Source: Lachnospiraceae bacterium (GTDB lineage Bacteria; Bacillota; Clostridia; Lachnospirales; Lachnospiraceae). Taken from it: a stretch of 64,000 nucleotides of DNA. The first letter of the stretch is position 1, and each line of letters opens with the position of its first letter. The notes under the pieces are model-generated. The model did no database searches and was not told where the DNA came from. It was given only the letters and a program-made list of their open reading frames with translations. Location: assembly GCA_021771755.1 (NCBI GenBank), contig JAETOL010000003.1:1-64000 (forward strand), in the 5' to 3' direction. The position numbers and the translations under genes were made by a program. Below, one piece after another: positions 31,421-40,485 of this stretch.

Positions 31421-32266
31421 ATGATACATGAAAAAATCATCATTGAATCAGAAAAAAAAGATCAGCCGGAAGCCTGTATGATGACCTATTTCTGGGAAGA
31501 ATCACAGGAGCTTTATCCGGGACAGGTACGTCCTGTGATCCTGATCTGTCCCGGAGGAGCCTACCGTATGACCTCGGACAGGGAGGCAGAGGCGGTTGCA
31601 GTGAAATTTATGAGTATGGGATATCATACGGCAGTTCTTCGCTACAGTGTTGCTCCGGCAGTCTATCCCACAGCCCTTCATCAGCTGGCAAAGGCGGTAA
31701 GCATCCTGCGAAACAGAAGCGCTCAGTGGCTGATCGATCCGGAAAAAATCATTGTCATGGGATTTTCGGCAGGAGGACACCTGGCAGCGTCACTTGGAAC
31801 CTTCTGGAATAAGGGAGAGATCACAGAGGCGCTGAAGCTCCGTGCAGAAGAGATACGCCCCAATGGAATGATCCTCTGCTATCCGGTGATCTCATCCGGT
31901 CAGTTTGGACATGAAGAAAGCTTCCGAAATCTTCTGGGAGAACGATACGGGGAACTGAAGGAAAAAATGTCCCTGGAAAACCAGGTGGATCAGGATACAC
32001 CCAGAACGTTTCTGTGGCATACATTTGAGGACACTACCGTACTTCCGGAAAACTCTCTGAGTTTTGTCCGGGCAATGGTCAAAAATGGGAATCCTGTGGA
32101 ATATCATCTGTTTCCGGAGGGAATCCATGGGATCGGACTTGGAAACGAGCTCACGGCGAATCCGAATGGCAGGGGAATTGTGAGAGCCTGTGAAGAGTGG
32201 AGCAGTCTCTGTGAAAAATGGCTGAACCGGGAATTCCCCTGGTGGAATCCGGAAGATCAGAAATAG
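31421..32266 (+). CDS. Alpha/beta hydrolase (esterase)
   Basis: The 281-residue hydrolase is related to the bacterial acetyl-xylan-esterase-like / BD-FAE group. The oxyanion-hole CPGGAYRMTSDREAE block, the nucleophile Ser116 in MGFSAGGHLA, and a late histidine in PEGIHGIG are visible, with an Asp/Glu near FEDTTVLPENS. There is no signal peptide, so it acts in the cytosol, perhaps removing acetyl groups from imported oligosaccharides. The gene has a TATGAT box at 31368 and starts at the ATG after AAAAGAGGATA. Substrate unknown. Confidence 0.88.
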   Translation: MIHEKIIIESEKKDQPEACMMTYFWEESQELYPGQVRPVILICPGGAYRMTSDREAEAVAVKFMSMGYHTAVLRYSVAPAVYPTALHQLAKAVSILRNRSAQWLIDPEKIIVMGFSAGGHLAASLGTFWNKGEITEALKLRAEEIRPNGMILCYPVISSGQFGHEESFRNLLGERYGELKEKMSLENQVDQDTPRTFLWHTFEDTTVLPENSLSFVRAMVKNGNPVEYHLFPEGIHGIGLGNELTANPNGRGIVRACEEWSSLCEKWLNREFPWWNPEDQK

Positions 32267-32391
32267 AAAATGTCTTTTTACGTCAAAATATCTGGAAAAA
32301 AACAGAACGAATAGGGATTATCAAACAGAAGAAACTGTGCTATGATAAAACATAAGAAATCTACATAAAATACTAAGGGGAGCATAGAAAA

Positions 32392-33414
32392 ATGAAAAAA
32401 ACAGGTATGATCTGGCTGATCGCGTTGATGTGTATGTTTTTTTCTGTGAATGTATGGGCAGATGTGTCGGAGAAAAAGACAGAACCTGACATTAAAACAG
32501 ATTACTACATGATCGTGGAATCGAAACAGGGCGGCATAGATATTTATTCTCATCCGGATCTGGAATCCACGAAATTAAACGAGGAGTTGATTCCCAATGG
32601 AACAGCTCTGCATATTGAAGGGGAAGTGGAGGATAAAGAAAATTCACGAACCTGGGGATATGTGCAGTATCATGGAATGTATGGATATGTTCCTTTAGAT
32701 GACTGCCGTCCGGCACAGTCGAGAAAAGAGGCGATTGATTCTGAATTGTATATTGCGGGGCGGGATCATGTAAATTATAATGCAGATTATGATGTAAAGG
32801 CATATACCAGTGAAGGAAAACAAAAGCTTTATCAGGGACCGGGAGAAAAGTATGGGACAGTTCCAGGTGTTCGTGATATCGAAAATGGAGAAACGCTTCA
32901 CATTACCCAGGATGCAGAAATGGTAGACGGAAGTCACTGGGGTGTTACAACGATAGACGGCAGGCAAGGATGGGTCAATCTGGATGATACAGAAGAGGCT
33001 GCCAGAGAAAGAGGCGAGTTTTCAGATAAAGCTTCTGGTGCATCGGAAGAATATGTAACGATGGTGACATCAGATTCTCAAAATCCTTCGCAGACACCTG
33101 CGGTAACAGAAACACCGGAGTTAACTGCGACAGCAGTGCCAACTGCAACAGAAACACCGGAACCAACTGCGACAGCAGTGCCAACTGCAACAGGAACACC
33201 GGAACCAACCGCGACAGCAGTGCCAACTGCTACAGAAAAGCTGGAAGCAACGGATTCGGTCACTGCAGAGCCCACAGTAACTACAGAAGAAAAACCGGCT
33301 TCAGCATCTGCTGCAGAAAAAGAGTCTTCGATTCCAGCTCCTTTTATATGGATTGCAATGATAGCGGTGATTGCAGTGGCAAGTCTTTTGATTTATCATT
33401 ACAAAAAGAGATAA
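32392..33414 (+). CDS. Membrane-anchored protein with SH3-like domains
   Basis: The 340-residue product has a signal peptide (MKKTGMIWLIALMCMFFSVN, cleavage after WA), two SH3b-like modules (about 40-105, GIDIYSHPDLESTKLNEELI...GYVPLDDC; and 135-205, KQKLYQGPGEKYGTVPGV...QGWVNLDD), a Thr/Pro/Ala-rich stalk (225-305) with three 14-residue repeats, and a C-terminal membrane helix ending in Lys-Lys-Arg. This is a wall-spanning surface protein; the SH3 parts may bind peptidoglycan. A -10 box TATGAT at 32341 precedes it. It is convergent with the large papain-like protease gene, which has similar T-A-T-P repeats. Confidence 0.88.
   Translation: MKKTGMIWLIALMCMFFSVNVWADVSEKKTEPDIKTDYYMIVESKQGGIDIYSHPDLESTKLNEELIPNGTALHIEGEVEDKENSRTWGYVQYHGMYGYVPLDDCRPAQSRKEAIDSELYIAGRDHVNYNADYDVKAYTSEGKQKLYQGPGEKYGTVPGVRDIENGETLHITQDAEMVDGSHWGVTTIDGRQGWVNLDDTEEAARERGEFSDKASGASEEYVTMVTSDSQNPSQTPAVTETPELTATAVPTATETPEPTATAVPTATGTPEPTATAVPTATEKLEATDSVTAEPTVTTEEKPASASAAEKESSIPAPFIWIAMIAVIAVASLLIYHYKKR
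33112..33237 (+). repeat. Three 42-bp coding tandem repeats
   Basis: Three units of 42 bases encode TPE(L/P)TATAVPTATE-type blocks in the stalk of the SH3 protein. Units 2 and 3 differ at only a few positions, so copy-number change by slippage or recombination is likely between strains. Confidence 0.9.
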
Positions 33415-33477
33415 CCGATGGAAGCATTAAGCGGGCAAGTTCGTTTTGAATCCGCGAAATTCTTCAAGGATGGAGAA

Positions 33478-33508
33478 AAGGAATGTATCCCTGAAAGGGG
33501 ACACATTC
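33478..33508. terminator. Bidirectional terminator between convergent genes
   Basis: AAAGGAATGT-A-TCCC pairs with GGGGA-C-ACATTCCTTTTTTT; it ends the SH3 gene on the + strand and, via the AAAAG run on the other side, can end the protease gene on the - strand. Confidence 0.85.
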
Positions 33509-33514
33509 CTTTTT

Positions 33515-36133
33515 TTAATAGCTTTTCACAGTAATTGTTCTTGATCTTGCAGTGAATAGCCGTCGATATTGACTGAGCTTTCGTTTTGGAACCCGAATTG
33601 TCATTTTTGAGGTACCATAGTCGATCTTACCAGTGATTTTGGTCAATTGTGTGCTGTTTATTTTTATGATACAGCCGCTTTTTACTCTTCCAAAGGCATA
33701 AGCGTTGATCTGCTTCAGGCCGGTACCGATGGTAATACGATTCAGATTTCGACAATTATAAAAAGCTTTGGAACCAATGACGGAAACATGATTCCCAATA
33801 ACGGCATTGGTAAGCCTGCTCTTTCCGTTGAATGCGTTGGTCCATACAGAGGTGACACGATAGGTAATTCCCATGTAGCGGATGCTTGATGGAATTACTA
33901 CTTTTTTTATGTTTGGATTTGTAGTTCCATAGCAGGTGACCGTTTGTTTTCCTGTAACACGATAAATCAGTTTCGTAGAGGGGATACAGTTGAATCCCCA
34001 TTTTGCATAAAGGGTGATGTTTCCTTTTATGGTAATTACCTTTCCTGGAAAATAAGTGACCCCTGTTCCATCTGCTTTTGTGTTCCAGCCAAGGAAAAAG
34101 CGGGAGGTACAGTAAGGTGCATTTTTTATTTTTACGGACTGACCGGAGGTATATTTTGTTTTGTCGGAAGGCATATTTCCAGTTGTCAGGCGGGTGTTGG
34201 ATTTGTAAACCACCTGATAGGTTCGAGGCCGTGGAGTAGCAGTAGGCCGTGGAGTAGCAGTAGGCCGTGGAGTAGCAGTAGGCCGTGGAGTGGCAGTAGG
34301 CCGTGGAGTAGCAGTAGGCTGTGGAGTGGCAGTGGGTCGTGGAGTGGCAGTAGGTTGTGGTGTGATGACAGCCGGCGCATCCAGTGTTCGGGTATGAGCT
34401 TTGATACAAAAACAAAAACTGGATTTTGAAGTAGCACAATCGGTCCATTTTGTCCCGTTGGAAGAAGAAAAACTTTGTCCTGGAGACAGCCCTGCAATCG
34501 TTCTGAACCAGGTTCCGGAAGCTGCAGTGGTATTGGTTTCCACGTAATATTTGGTTTCATATGGGAAGGTGAGGACAATCGAATATTTACTTCCCTGCAC
34601 AAGTTTTACCGGAGTATCAAGTTTTAAAGTATGGATACCAGCAACCGGCTGGGTATATTCCAGAGGAGTCTGAAAAGCAGGCGTTCCGCTGACCGGGTTC
34701 ATGGGATCGGAAAGGTTGGTATAGACCTGAATCTGGTAGCTGGTAAAATCCTGTTTGCTGGAAAGAACGATTTCTCCAAGTTCTTCAGCGTTGCCATTTC
34801 CGGCAGATACAGGAAAGATATTGGCAATGGAACTGCCTTTTTTCAGGGTGATGCTTGTGGTTCCGGAAGCTGCCCCGTCATAAAAGTAATTGTTGGGATA
34901 TTGTGGGTCAGTGATTGCTGTACTGCACACAAGATTGGAAATGGAAGCATCCTCGTAGGAAAGGAAAAAATATCCATCTTTTCCCCAGGATGGTCCATAG
35001 CTGTTTTTTACAATCCAGGCGCCGTCATTTTTTACCATGGAGGCAGCAGGAAAATTTGTTTTGGAATAGCTGTCATCCCAGCCTACAATGGTGACTGCAT
35101 GATTGACCTTTCCTGAAGTGGGACAACAGGCAGCTGCTGTTTCCGCCCGATAATAAGTTCCTGCATTATCCATCAGGATCATGGCAGAGACAGAACCGTA
35201 TTCCATGATCAGCTGCTTCATTCGCTCTTCTGAGTAGGCGGAAAATACAGCATCTTCCAGATAGGCATCTGTGTCATAGGCGAGGGAAGGATCCAGTGGC
35301 TGGGACAGGTCGGAAATATGTGAGGAATCTGTTGGCAAGGGTGCTTTTTCTTCAGATACCATACCGGACCAGGTGCTTAAAAAGAAAGAAGCAACCATTC
35401 CATTCCCGCTGTCATGATAAGTTTTACCCAGGTGTTCGATTTTGTCATTCGGAGTATTCCCAAGAGGATCGTTGACTCGGTTGGCAAAAAAATACGCCAG
35501 ATGTTCTTCTGATAAATCCCGGCTTCCCAGTCCCTGTTTCAGAAGTGAGGTTTCAAAATTGGAAGCAAGACTGAAAGCCCAGCAGATATTAAATGGATTC
35601 TGATTTTTTACAGAAGATATGATTCCGGACTGTCGGGAATCATAGTAGGAGGGCAGCAATCCATACTTTCGTACACTAAGATCGCTGTCCGGATCTTCCA
35701 ACGGAGAGACTGCAGGCATATTGTCCATAAGAGCCAGCTGCGCCTGGATTTCTTCTTCGGTCATAGGACGTCCAAGAATGTAATCTTCTGCTTCTGGTGA
35801 ATCTCCGGAAGAAAAAAGATCTTCCTGCTCAACTCCGGAAGAAAAATCTGCTGTTTCTTCTGCTTCTTCAGAGAGTGAGGAATCTTCGTCCGGATTGGAT
35901 GGAGCCGGCGTTTCTGTGATTTCCTGAGATGGAAGCTCTTCCTGGCTGGTCTGGTCGGAAAAAGTGTCTTCCGGATCCAGGAGAATGAGATCATCCCCAG
36001 AGGAATTCTCTTCTGAAAAAGTTTCTGCCGCGTCTGTACCGGAGGAAAATTCTGCAGCGGAGACTGCAGAAGACCCTAGGACAAGAGTCGTGCTCAGAAG
36101 AAGAGAAAATATCTGTTTTTTGCAAAATTTCAT
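33515..36133 (-). CDS. Secreted papain-like cysteine protease with surface repeats
   Basis: The 872-residue protein has a signal peptide (cleavage near SAVSA, residue 26), an acidic Ser/Glu-rich propeptide to about 150, and a C1A papain-like domain (160-400): Cys184 in ICWAFSLAS, His345 in VNHAVTIVGWDD and Asn377 in WIVKNSYGPSWG. A second beta-rich domain (400-585), a TATPRP repeat linker (591-636), an InlB-type B-repeat (about 638-708, RFFLGWNTKADGTG) and BspA-like leucine-rich repeats (about 740-820) follow. There is no LPXTG anchor. I take the ATG at 36133, after AGGAGGATT on its strand; upstream in-frame residues do not fit. It probably attacks host or dietary proteins outside the cell. 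Confidence 0.9.
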   Translation of the reverse strand: MKFCKKQIFSLLLSTTLVLGSSAVSAAEFSSGTDAAETFSEENSSGDDLILLDPEDTFSDQTSQEELPSQEITETPAPSNPDEDSSLSEEAEETADFSSGVEQEDLFSSGDSPEAEDYILGRPMTEEEIQAQLALMDNMPAVSPLEDPDSDLSVRKYGLLPSYYDSRQSGIISSVKNQNPFNICWAFSLASNFETSLLKQGLGSRDLSEEHLAYFFANRVNDPLGNTPNDKIEHLGKTYHDSGNGMVASFFLSTWSGMVSEEKAPLPTDSSHISDLSQPLDPSLAYDTDAYLEDAVFSAYSEERMKQLIMEYGSVSAMILMDNAGTYYRAETAAACCPTSGKVNHAVTIVGWDDSYSKTNFPAASMVKNDGAWIVKNSYGPSWGKDGYFFLSYEDASISNLVCSTAITDPQYPNNYFYDGAASGTTSITLKKGSSIANIFPVSAGNGNAEELGEIVLSSKQDFTSYQIQVYTNLSDPMNPVSGTPAFQTPLEYTQPVAGIHTLKLDTPVKLVQGSKYSIVLTFPYETKYYVETNTTAASGTWFRTIAGLSPGQSFSSSNGTKWTDCATSKSSFCFCIKAHTRTLDAPAVITPQPTATPRPTATPQPTATPRPTATPRPTATPRPTATPRPTATPRPRTYQVVYKSNTRLTTGNMPSDKTKYTSGQSVKIKNAPYCTSRFFLGWNTKADGTGVTYFPGKVITIKGNITLYAKWGFNCIPSTKLIYRVTGKQTVTCYGTTNPNIKKVVIPSSIRYMGITYRVTSVWTNAFNGKSRLTNAVIGNHVSVIGSKAFYNCRNLNRITIGTGLKQINAYAFGRVKSGCIIKINSTQLTKITGKIDYGTSKMTIRVPKRKLSQYRRLFTARSRTITVKSY
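34227..34360 (-). repeat. 18-bp tandem repeat in the protease linker
   Basis: About seven units of GGCCGTGGAGTAGCAGTA (+ strand) encode the TATPRP linker. Several units are identical, others differ by one or two bases. It is a coding minisatellite, not a CRISPR array, and likely varies in copy number. Confidence 0.92.
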
Positions 36134-36249
36134 AAGAATCCTCCTTTGCGTTTGGTGTGAATATAAAAAACAGCCAGGTTTTCTGCTATAAGAAACAAAT
36201 CTTACTTTATATTCAATATAGCGGCTTTTAAAAATGATGTCAATGAGAG

Positions 36250-36296
36250 ATAAAAACAAAAACAGCATAAATCCCAAAGAGGGAATTTATGCTGTT
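36250..36296 (-). terminator. Terminator of fucU (minus strand)
   Basis: On the minus strand the hairpin AACAGCATAAAT-CCC / GGG-ATTTATGCTGTT (one bulged base) is followed by TTTGTTTTTA. It separates fucU from the protease gene downstream on the same strand. Confidence 0.8.
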
Positions 36297-36363
36297 CTGA
36301 ACATTTATCATGTGACGTTGATCTGCTGCACCCCATAGCGGACCGGTCATATACCTTCAACAA

Positions 36364-36807
36364 TTAGTCGTTGATCACAACGCCCTTCTGAAGCATTACG
36401 TTTGCGTAGAGCGCTTTTTCACCGGTGGAGATGATACAGTAGGAAGTCTTTGCTTCGTCGTAGAATTTAAAACGTTCAATATTTCCTACAACTGCATCGC
36501 CTCTGTCATCGTATTTGCGGATGATCTCTTTGTAAGTATCCCAGATAGGTGTTTCCACGTTATCGCCAGGCATAACCTCCATCAGGTTTACAGGATGTTC
36601 TACATAGGTATCCAGTGGGAAAACTTTCAGGATCGCTTCCAGGATCTCCGGAACGCCGTGACCGTCGCAACGGATTGTGATGGCATTCTTTCCCATGGAT
36701 TCAACCGGGAAGTTACCGTCTGCAATAACAAGACGATCACTGTGACCCATTTCACATAATACTTTTAATAATTCCGGTGACAAAATTTCAGGAATTCCTT
36801 TTAACAT
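36364..36807 (-). CDS. fucU: L-fucose mutarotase FucU
   Basis: The 147-residue protein of the RbsD/FucU family interconverts alpha and beta anomers of L-fucose, feeding the isomerase. It begins MLKGIPEILSPELLKVLCEMGHSD, nearly parallel to E. coli FucU, with the catalytic-region histidine at GHSD and the conserved FKFYDEAKTSYCIISTGEKALYANVMLQKGV near the end; the YANV segment also fits. I start at 36807, where CGGAGG lies seven bases upstream on its strand. It is divergent from the aldolase operon at 37049 and about 7 kb from fucI, so the fucose genes are scattered. A general sugar mutarotase role cannot be excluded. Confidence 0.93.
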   Translation of the reverse strand: MLKGIPEILSPELLKVLCEMGHSDRLVIADGNFPVESMGKNAITIRCDGHGVPEILEAILKVFPLDTYVEHPVNLMEVMPGDNVETPIWDTYKEIIRKYDDRGDAVVGNIERFKFYDEAKTSYCIISTGEKALYANVMLQKGVVIND

Positions 36808-36942
36808 ATCAATACCTCCGATCAATTTTCTTCTACTATACAATTTACCTGTATCTGTGACAGATGACAAGAGAATATTTTCCTGTAAAAGATGAATATT
36901 TTACGCAGTGCATACTTCCGTTTAGGAAGCAGGATTTTACTA

Positions 36943-36992
36943 TTGACAGAAACGTTTCGGAGAGGTATGATAAACACGAACAGAAACGTTTC
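36943..36992 (+). promoter_or_regulatory. Promoter with two LacI-type operators
   Basis: TTGACA (36943-36948) and TATGAT (36966-36971) have a 17-base spacer. The palindrome GAAACGTTTC occurs between them (36949-36958) and again after the -10 box (36983-36992), each within CAGAAACGTTTCGG. Centres are 34 bases apart, about three helix turns. Binding by the LacI-family protein of the same operon (37925) would block initiation. A CcpA (cre) site is a less likely alternative. Confidence 0.88.
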
Positions 36993-37048
36993 GGTTTTAA
37001 AAACCAGACGCGGACAACATTTATAATTTACATGGGGAGGATACAGTC

Positions 37049-37897
37049 ATGCCACTTGTTACATCAAAAGAAATGCTGCTGAAAGCACAGCAGGGCGGAT
37101 ATGCAGTAGGCGCTTTTAATGCGGAAAATATGGAAATGGTAAAAGCTATCATTGAAGCTGCGGAGGAACTGAAGGCTCCGGTAATGATCCAGACAACACC
37201 ATCTACGATCAAATATGGAACGGTGGAAACTTATGGAGCAATTGTAGCAGCAGAGGCAAAAAAAGCCAGTGTTCCGGTATGTCTGCATCTGGATCATGGC
37301 AGCAGCTTTGAGCTGGCTTTACAGGCAATGAAAGCAGGCTATACATCTGTGATGATCGATGGTTCAAAATATGATTTTGAAGGAAACATTGAGATCACAA
37401 AGAAGACGGCAGATGCAGCACGTGCACTGGATATTCCCTGTGAAGCAGAGCTTGGCAAAGTAGGCGGAAAAGAAGATGATCTGGAAGCAGAGGCGGATAC
37501 CAATACAGATCCGCAGGAAGCAAAGGAGTTTGCTGAGAGAACGGGAGTTACGTCTCTGGCTGTTGCAATCGGAACCGCACATGGCTTTTATGTAGGAACA
37601 CCGGTGCTTGATAAAGAGCGTCTCAGTGAGATACGTAAGGTTGTAGATATTCCATTGGTTCTTCATGGTGCTTCCGGATTAAGTGATGAAGAAGTAAAGG
37701 ACTGCGTCAGACGAGGAATCTGTAAGGTGAATTTTGCAACAGAACTTCGTGAAGCATATTCAAAAGCAGTAAAAGCAACCTTTGCAGAAAAAGAAAACAC
37801 CATTGATCCAAAAACGTATGGCCGCGCTGCGATTCAGGCAGTAAAGGAACTGGTAAAATACCGTATGCAGGTTTGCGGATGTGATGGAAAAGCCTGA
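37049..37897 (+). CDS. Class II ketose-bisphosphate aldolase (tagatose-bisphosphate type)
   Basis: The 282-residue zinc aldolase cleaves a ketose 1,6-bisphosphate to dihydroxyacetone phosphate and glyceraldehyde 3-phosphate. The active-site Asp-His lies in CLHLDHGSS; other zinc ligands fall in CEAELGKVGG, TAHGFYVG and LHGASGL. The length and the SLAVAIGTAHG block favour the GatY/KbaY tagatose-bisphosphate aldolases over long fructose-bisphosphate aldolases. No GatZ/KbaZ stabilising partner is present. It is the first gene behind the LacI-operator promoter, followed by the regulator, kinase, GatD-like dehydrogenase and PfkB kinase, which makes a galactitol/tagatose pathway coherent. Fructose bisphosphate remains possible. 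Confidence 0.88.
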   Translation: MPLVTSKEMLLKAQQGGYAVGAFNAENMEMVKAIIEAAEELKAPVMIQTTPSTIKYGTVETYGAIVAAEAKKASVPVCLHLDHGSSFELALQAMKAGYTSVMIDGSKYDFEGNIEITKKTADAARALDIPCEAELGKVGGKEDDLEAEADTNTDPQEAKEFAERTGVTSLAVAIGTAHGFYVGTPVLDKERLSEIRKVVDIPLVLHGASGLSDEEVKDCVRRGICKVNFATELREAYSKAVKATFAEKENTIDPKTYGRAAIQAVKELVKYRMQVCGCDGKA

Positions 37898-37924
37898 AAA
37901 ATGTAACTGACAGGGGTGATTTCT

Positions 37925-38932
37925 ATGGCGGCGACAATGAAAGACATTGCGAAGCTTACCGGATTAGGACTTGCGACAATCTCTTCTTATTTTAACGGAG
38001 GCAATGTAAGAGAAAAAAACAGAAAAAAGATTGAAGAGGCTATTGAAGAACTTCATTATGAAGTAAATGAGGTTGCCAGAAATTTAAAGACAAATGCAAC
38101 AAAGACGATCGGCGTTGTCATTCCGGAACTGAACAATATTTTTTGTGCAGAGATCATTACCGGGATGGAGGATATTCTCAGAAATCATGGATATGCCACG
38201 ATGATCTGCGACTGCCGTACAGACAAGAAACTTGAGCGCGAAGCAGTGGAGTTTTTATGCCGAAAAAGAGTAGATGGGATTATCAATATGCCGGTAGATG
38301 CGGAAGGCGGTCACCTGAAGGCATTTCAGAAAACAGGCAAACCGATTGTACTGATCGACCGTAAGATACAGGGCGTTTCCTGTGATAGTGTCTTAGTGGA
38401 TAACGAGCAGGCTGCAGCAGATGCGGTAAAACTCCTTTATGAAAATGGACATCGGAATATTGGGATCATCGGTGGTCCGAAAGAAATTTCCACAGCCCAG
38501 GAGAGAATGAAAGGCTACTTCAGTGAACTGAAAAATCTGGATATTCCTGTAAGAGAATCTCTGGTGGTACATGGAGATTATACAATTCAGGGAGGTGTCC
38601 GTGCCATGGAAGAACTGGTGGAGAAAAATCCCGAAATGACAGCTGTCTTTGTAACAAACTACGAGATGACTATGGGAGCCGTGATTGGAAGCAATGAACT
38701 TGGAATACAGATTCCAGATCAGATCTCCATGGTGGGTTTTGATAACCTTCCCTTTGCCAGGGCATGTAATCCTAAGCTGACGATCGTATCTCAGCCTACG
38801 GAAAAGATTGCAGAGAAAGCAGCTGGTATTATGCTGGCACGCCTGGAAGACAGGGACGGCGCATCCCCTTACCAGACAGAAAAACTGGAGACAGCCATAA
38901 TTCCTGGAAAATCAATTGCTCAGATCAGATGA
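37925..38932 (+). CDS. LacI-family transcriptional repressor
   Basis: This 335-residue regulator has the LacI helix-turn-helix (MKDIAKLTGLGLATISSYFNGG) and a periplasmic-binding-protein-like effector domain (KTIGVVIPELNNIFCAEII, then VDGIINMP, GIIGGPKEISTAQERMKGY). The usual hinge helix region is AIEELHYEVNEVARNL. The second gene of the operon, it most likely binds the paired GAAACGTTTC sites upstream and is released by a sugar or sugar phosphate of the pathway. I take the ATG at 37925, behind AGGGG; a GTG at 37916 is an alternative. Confidence 0.92.
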   Translation: MAATMKDIAKLTGLGLATISSYFNGGNVREKNRKKIEEAIEELHYEVNEVARNLKTNATKTIGVVIPELNNIFCAEIITGMEDILRNHGYATMICDCRTDKKLEREAVEFLCRKRVDGIINMPVDAEGGHLKAFQKTGKPIVLIDRKIQGVSCDSVLVDNEQAAADAVKLLYENGHRNIGIIGGPKEISTAQERMKGYFSELKNLDIPVRESLVVHGDYTIQGGVRAMEELVEKNPEMTAVFVTNYEMTMGAVIGSNELGIQIPDQISMVGFDNLPFARACNPKLTIVSQPTEKIAEKAAGIMLARLEDRDGASPYQTEKLETAIIPGKSIAQIR

Positions 38933-38946
38933 GGAGAAAAAGAAAA

Positions 38947-40461
38947 ATGAAACAGTCATATTTGATGGGAATCGATATAGGAACAAGTGCCTGTAAAGTA
39001 GCTGTTTTTGACAGGCAGGGACAGGTACTGGCAGCCGCAAGCGGCGATTATCCGGTATATTATCCCCGGGAAGGCTGGGCAGAACAGGATCCGGAGGAAT
39101 GGTGGAGCGCCGTCTGCGGAGCTGTCCGTCAGGTGCTCCAAAAGGCGGATGTCCGTCCGGAGGAGATTGCCGGAGTGGGAATTGATGGTCAGAGCTGGTC
39201 CGCCATTGCCATTGATAAGGACGGAAAAGTGCTTACGAACACACCCATCTGGATGGATACCAGGGCACAGTCCATCTGTGACCGCCTCAATGAAGAAATC
39301 GGAGCAGATGAGATTTTCCGTGTTGCAGGCAACTCCCTGCAGCCTTCCTATACTACGGCAAAAATCCTCTGGTACAAAGAGAATCTTCCGGAAGTATACA
39401 GAAAAACCCATAAGATCCTTCAGTCCAACAGCTATATTGCCTTTAAGCTGACCGGGCAGATCTCTCAGGATCTTTCACAGGGTTATGGACTTCACTGTTT
39501 TGATATGCGTACCGGACAGTGGGACGAAGAAATGTGTAAAAAACTGGGAATCCCCAGAGAATTTCTTCCGGAAATCGTACCAAGTGATCAGATTATAGGA
39601 ACAGTGACAAAAAAAGCAGCAGAAGAATCCGGACTTGCAGAAGGAACGCCTGTGGCAGCAGGTGGTCTGGATGCTGCCTGCGGTACTCTGGGAGCAGGTG
39701 TGATCCATGCCGGAGAGACGCAGGAACAGGGCGGTCAGGCTGGCGGGATGAGTATCTGCATGGAACAATATCAGGCGGATCCTCGCCTGATTCTGGGATT
39801 CCATGTGATTCCGGGCAAATGGCTTCTTCAGGGAGGGACCACAGGCGGAGGCGGCGTTATGCGCTGGTTTGAGAGAGAGTTTGCTGATTACGAGCGTCTG
39901 ATGAAAGAACAGACAGGAGTTTCCTCTCTGGATCAGCTGAATGAAATTGCCGAAAAAGTGGATCCGGGATGTGACGGACTGGTATTTCTGCCCTATATGG
40001 CCGGAGAACGATCTCCGATATGGGATCCGCATGCGAAAGGTGTGTTTTACGGACTTGATTTTTCAAAAACAAAAGGTCATATGGTGCGCGCCTGTATGGA
40101 AGGAGTGGCATTTTCGCTTCGCCATAATCTGGAAACAGCAGAAAAAGCCGGCGCAGAAGCAGATATTCTCCGCGCCATGGGAGGCTCTGCCAACTCTCTG
40201 CTCTGGACGCAGATCAAATCAGACATTACCGGAAAAACAATGGCAGTTCCTGCGTCAGATACAGCCACCACACTGGGAGCTGCGCTTCTGGCAGGCGTGG
40301 GAACCGGATTTTATGAGGATTATGAAGAGGCAGTCTCTCAGACGGTGAAGGTGACCAGAACCCATCATCCGGATCCGGAGAAAAAAGCAGTTTATGACAA
40401 AAATTATGAAACCTATCTGGAATTATACCGGTCTTTATCCGGTCTGATGAAAAAATCATAA
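38947..40461 (+). CDS. FGGY-family carbohydrate kinase (XylB-like)
   Basis: The 504-residue sugar kinase has the actin-fold ATP motif MGIDIGTSACKVAVFD, the substrate region GVGIDGQSWSAIAID and WMDTRAQ, GGTTGGGGVMRWF, and the late LRAMGGSANSLLWTQIKSDI. It resembles xylulokinases. In this operon, between an aldolase of tagatose-bisphosphate type and a galactitol-phosphate dehydrogenase, the likely substrate is galactitol or D-tagatose rather than xylulose. It starts at 38947 after GAGGAGAAA; an ATG overlapping the lacI stop (38929) is less good. Without PTS genes in the operon, this enzyme would supply the first phosphorylation. Confidence 0.9.
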   Translation: MKQSYLMGIDIGTSACKVAVFDRQGQVLAAASGDYPVYYPREGWAEQDPEEWWSAVCGAVRQVLQKADVRPEEIAGVGIDGQSWSAIAIDKDGKVLTNTPIWMDTRAQSICDRLNEEIGADEIFRVAGNSLQPSYTTAKILWYKENLPEVYRKTHKILQSNSYIAFKLTGQISQDLSQGYGLHCFDMRTGQWDEEMCKKLGIPREFLPEIVPSDQIIGTVTKKAAEESGLAEGTPVAAGGLDAACGTLGAGVIHAGETQEQGGQAGGMSICMEQYQADPRLILGFHVIPGKWLLQGGTTGGGGVMRWFEREFADYERLMKEQTGVSSLDQLNEIAEKVDPGCDGLVFLPYMAGERSPIWDPHAKGVFYGLDFSKTKGHMVRACMEGVAFSLRHNLETAEKAGAEADILRAMGGSANSLLWTQIKSDITGKTMAVPASDTATTLGAALLAGVGTGFYEDYEEAVSQTVKVTRTHHPDPEKKAVYDKNYETYLELYRSLSGLMKKS

Positions 40462-40485
40462 AGAAATGGAAGGAGTATTTGGATA

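Noticed and set aside
34227-34360. Regular 18-base repeats that could suggest a CRISPR array.
   Set aside because: There are no spacers, units are directly adjacent and in frame within the protease gene, and no cas genes are present.
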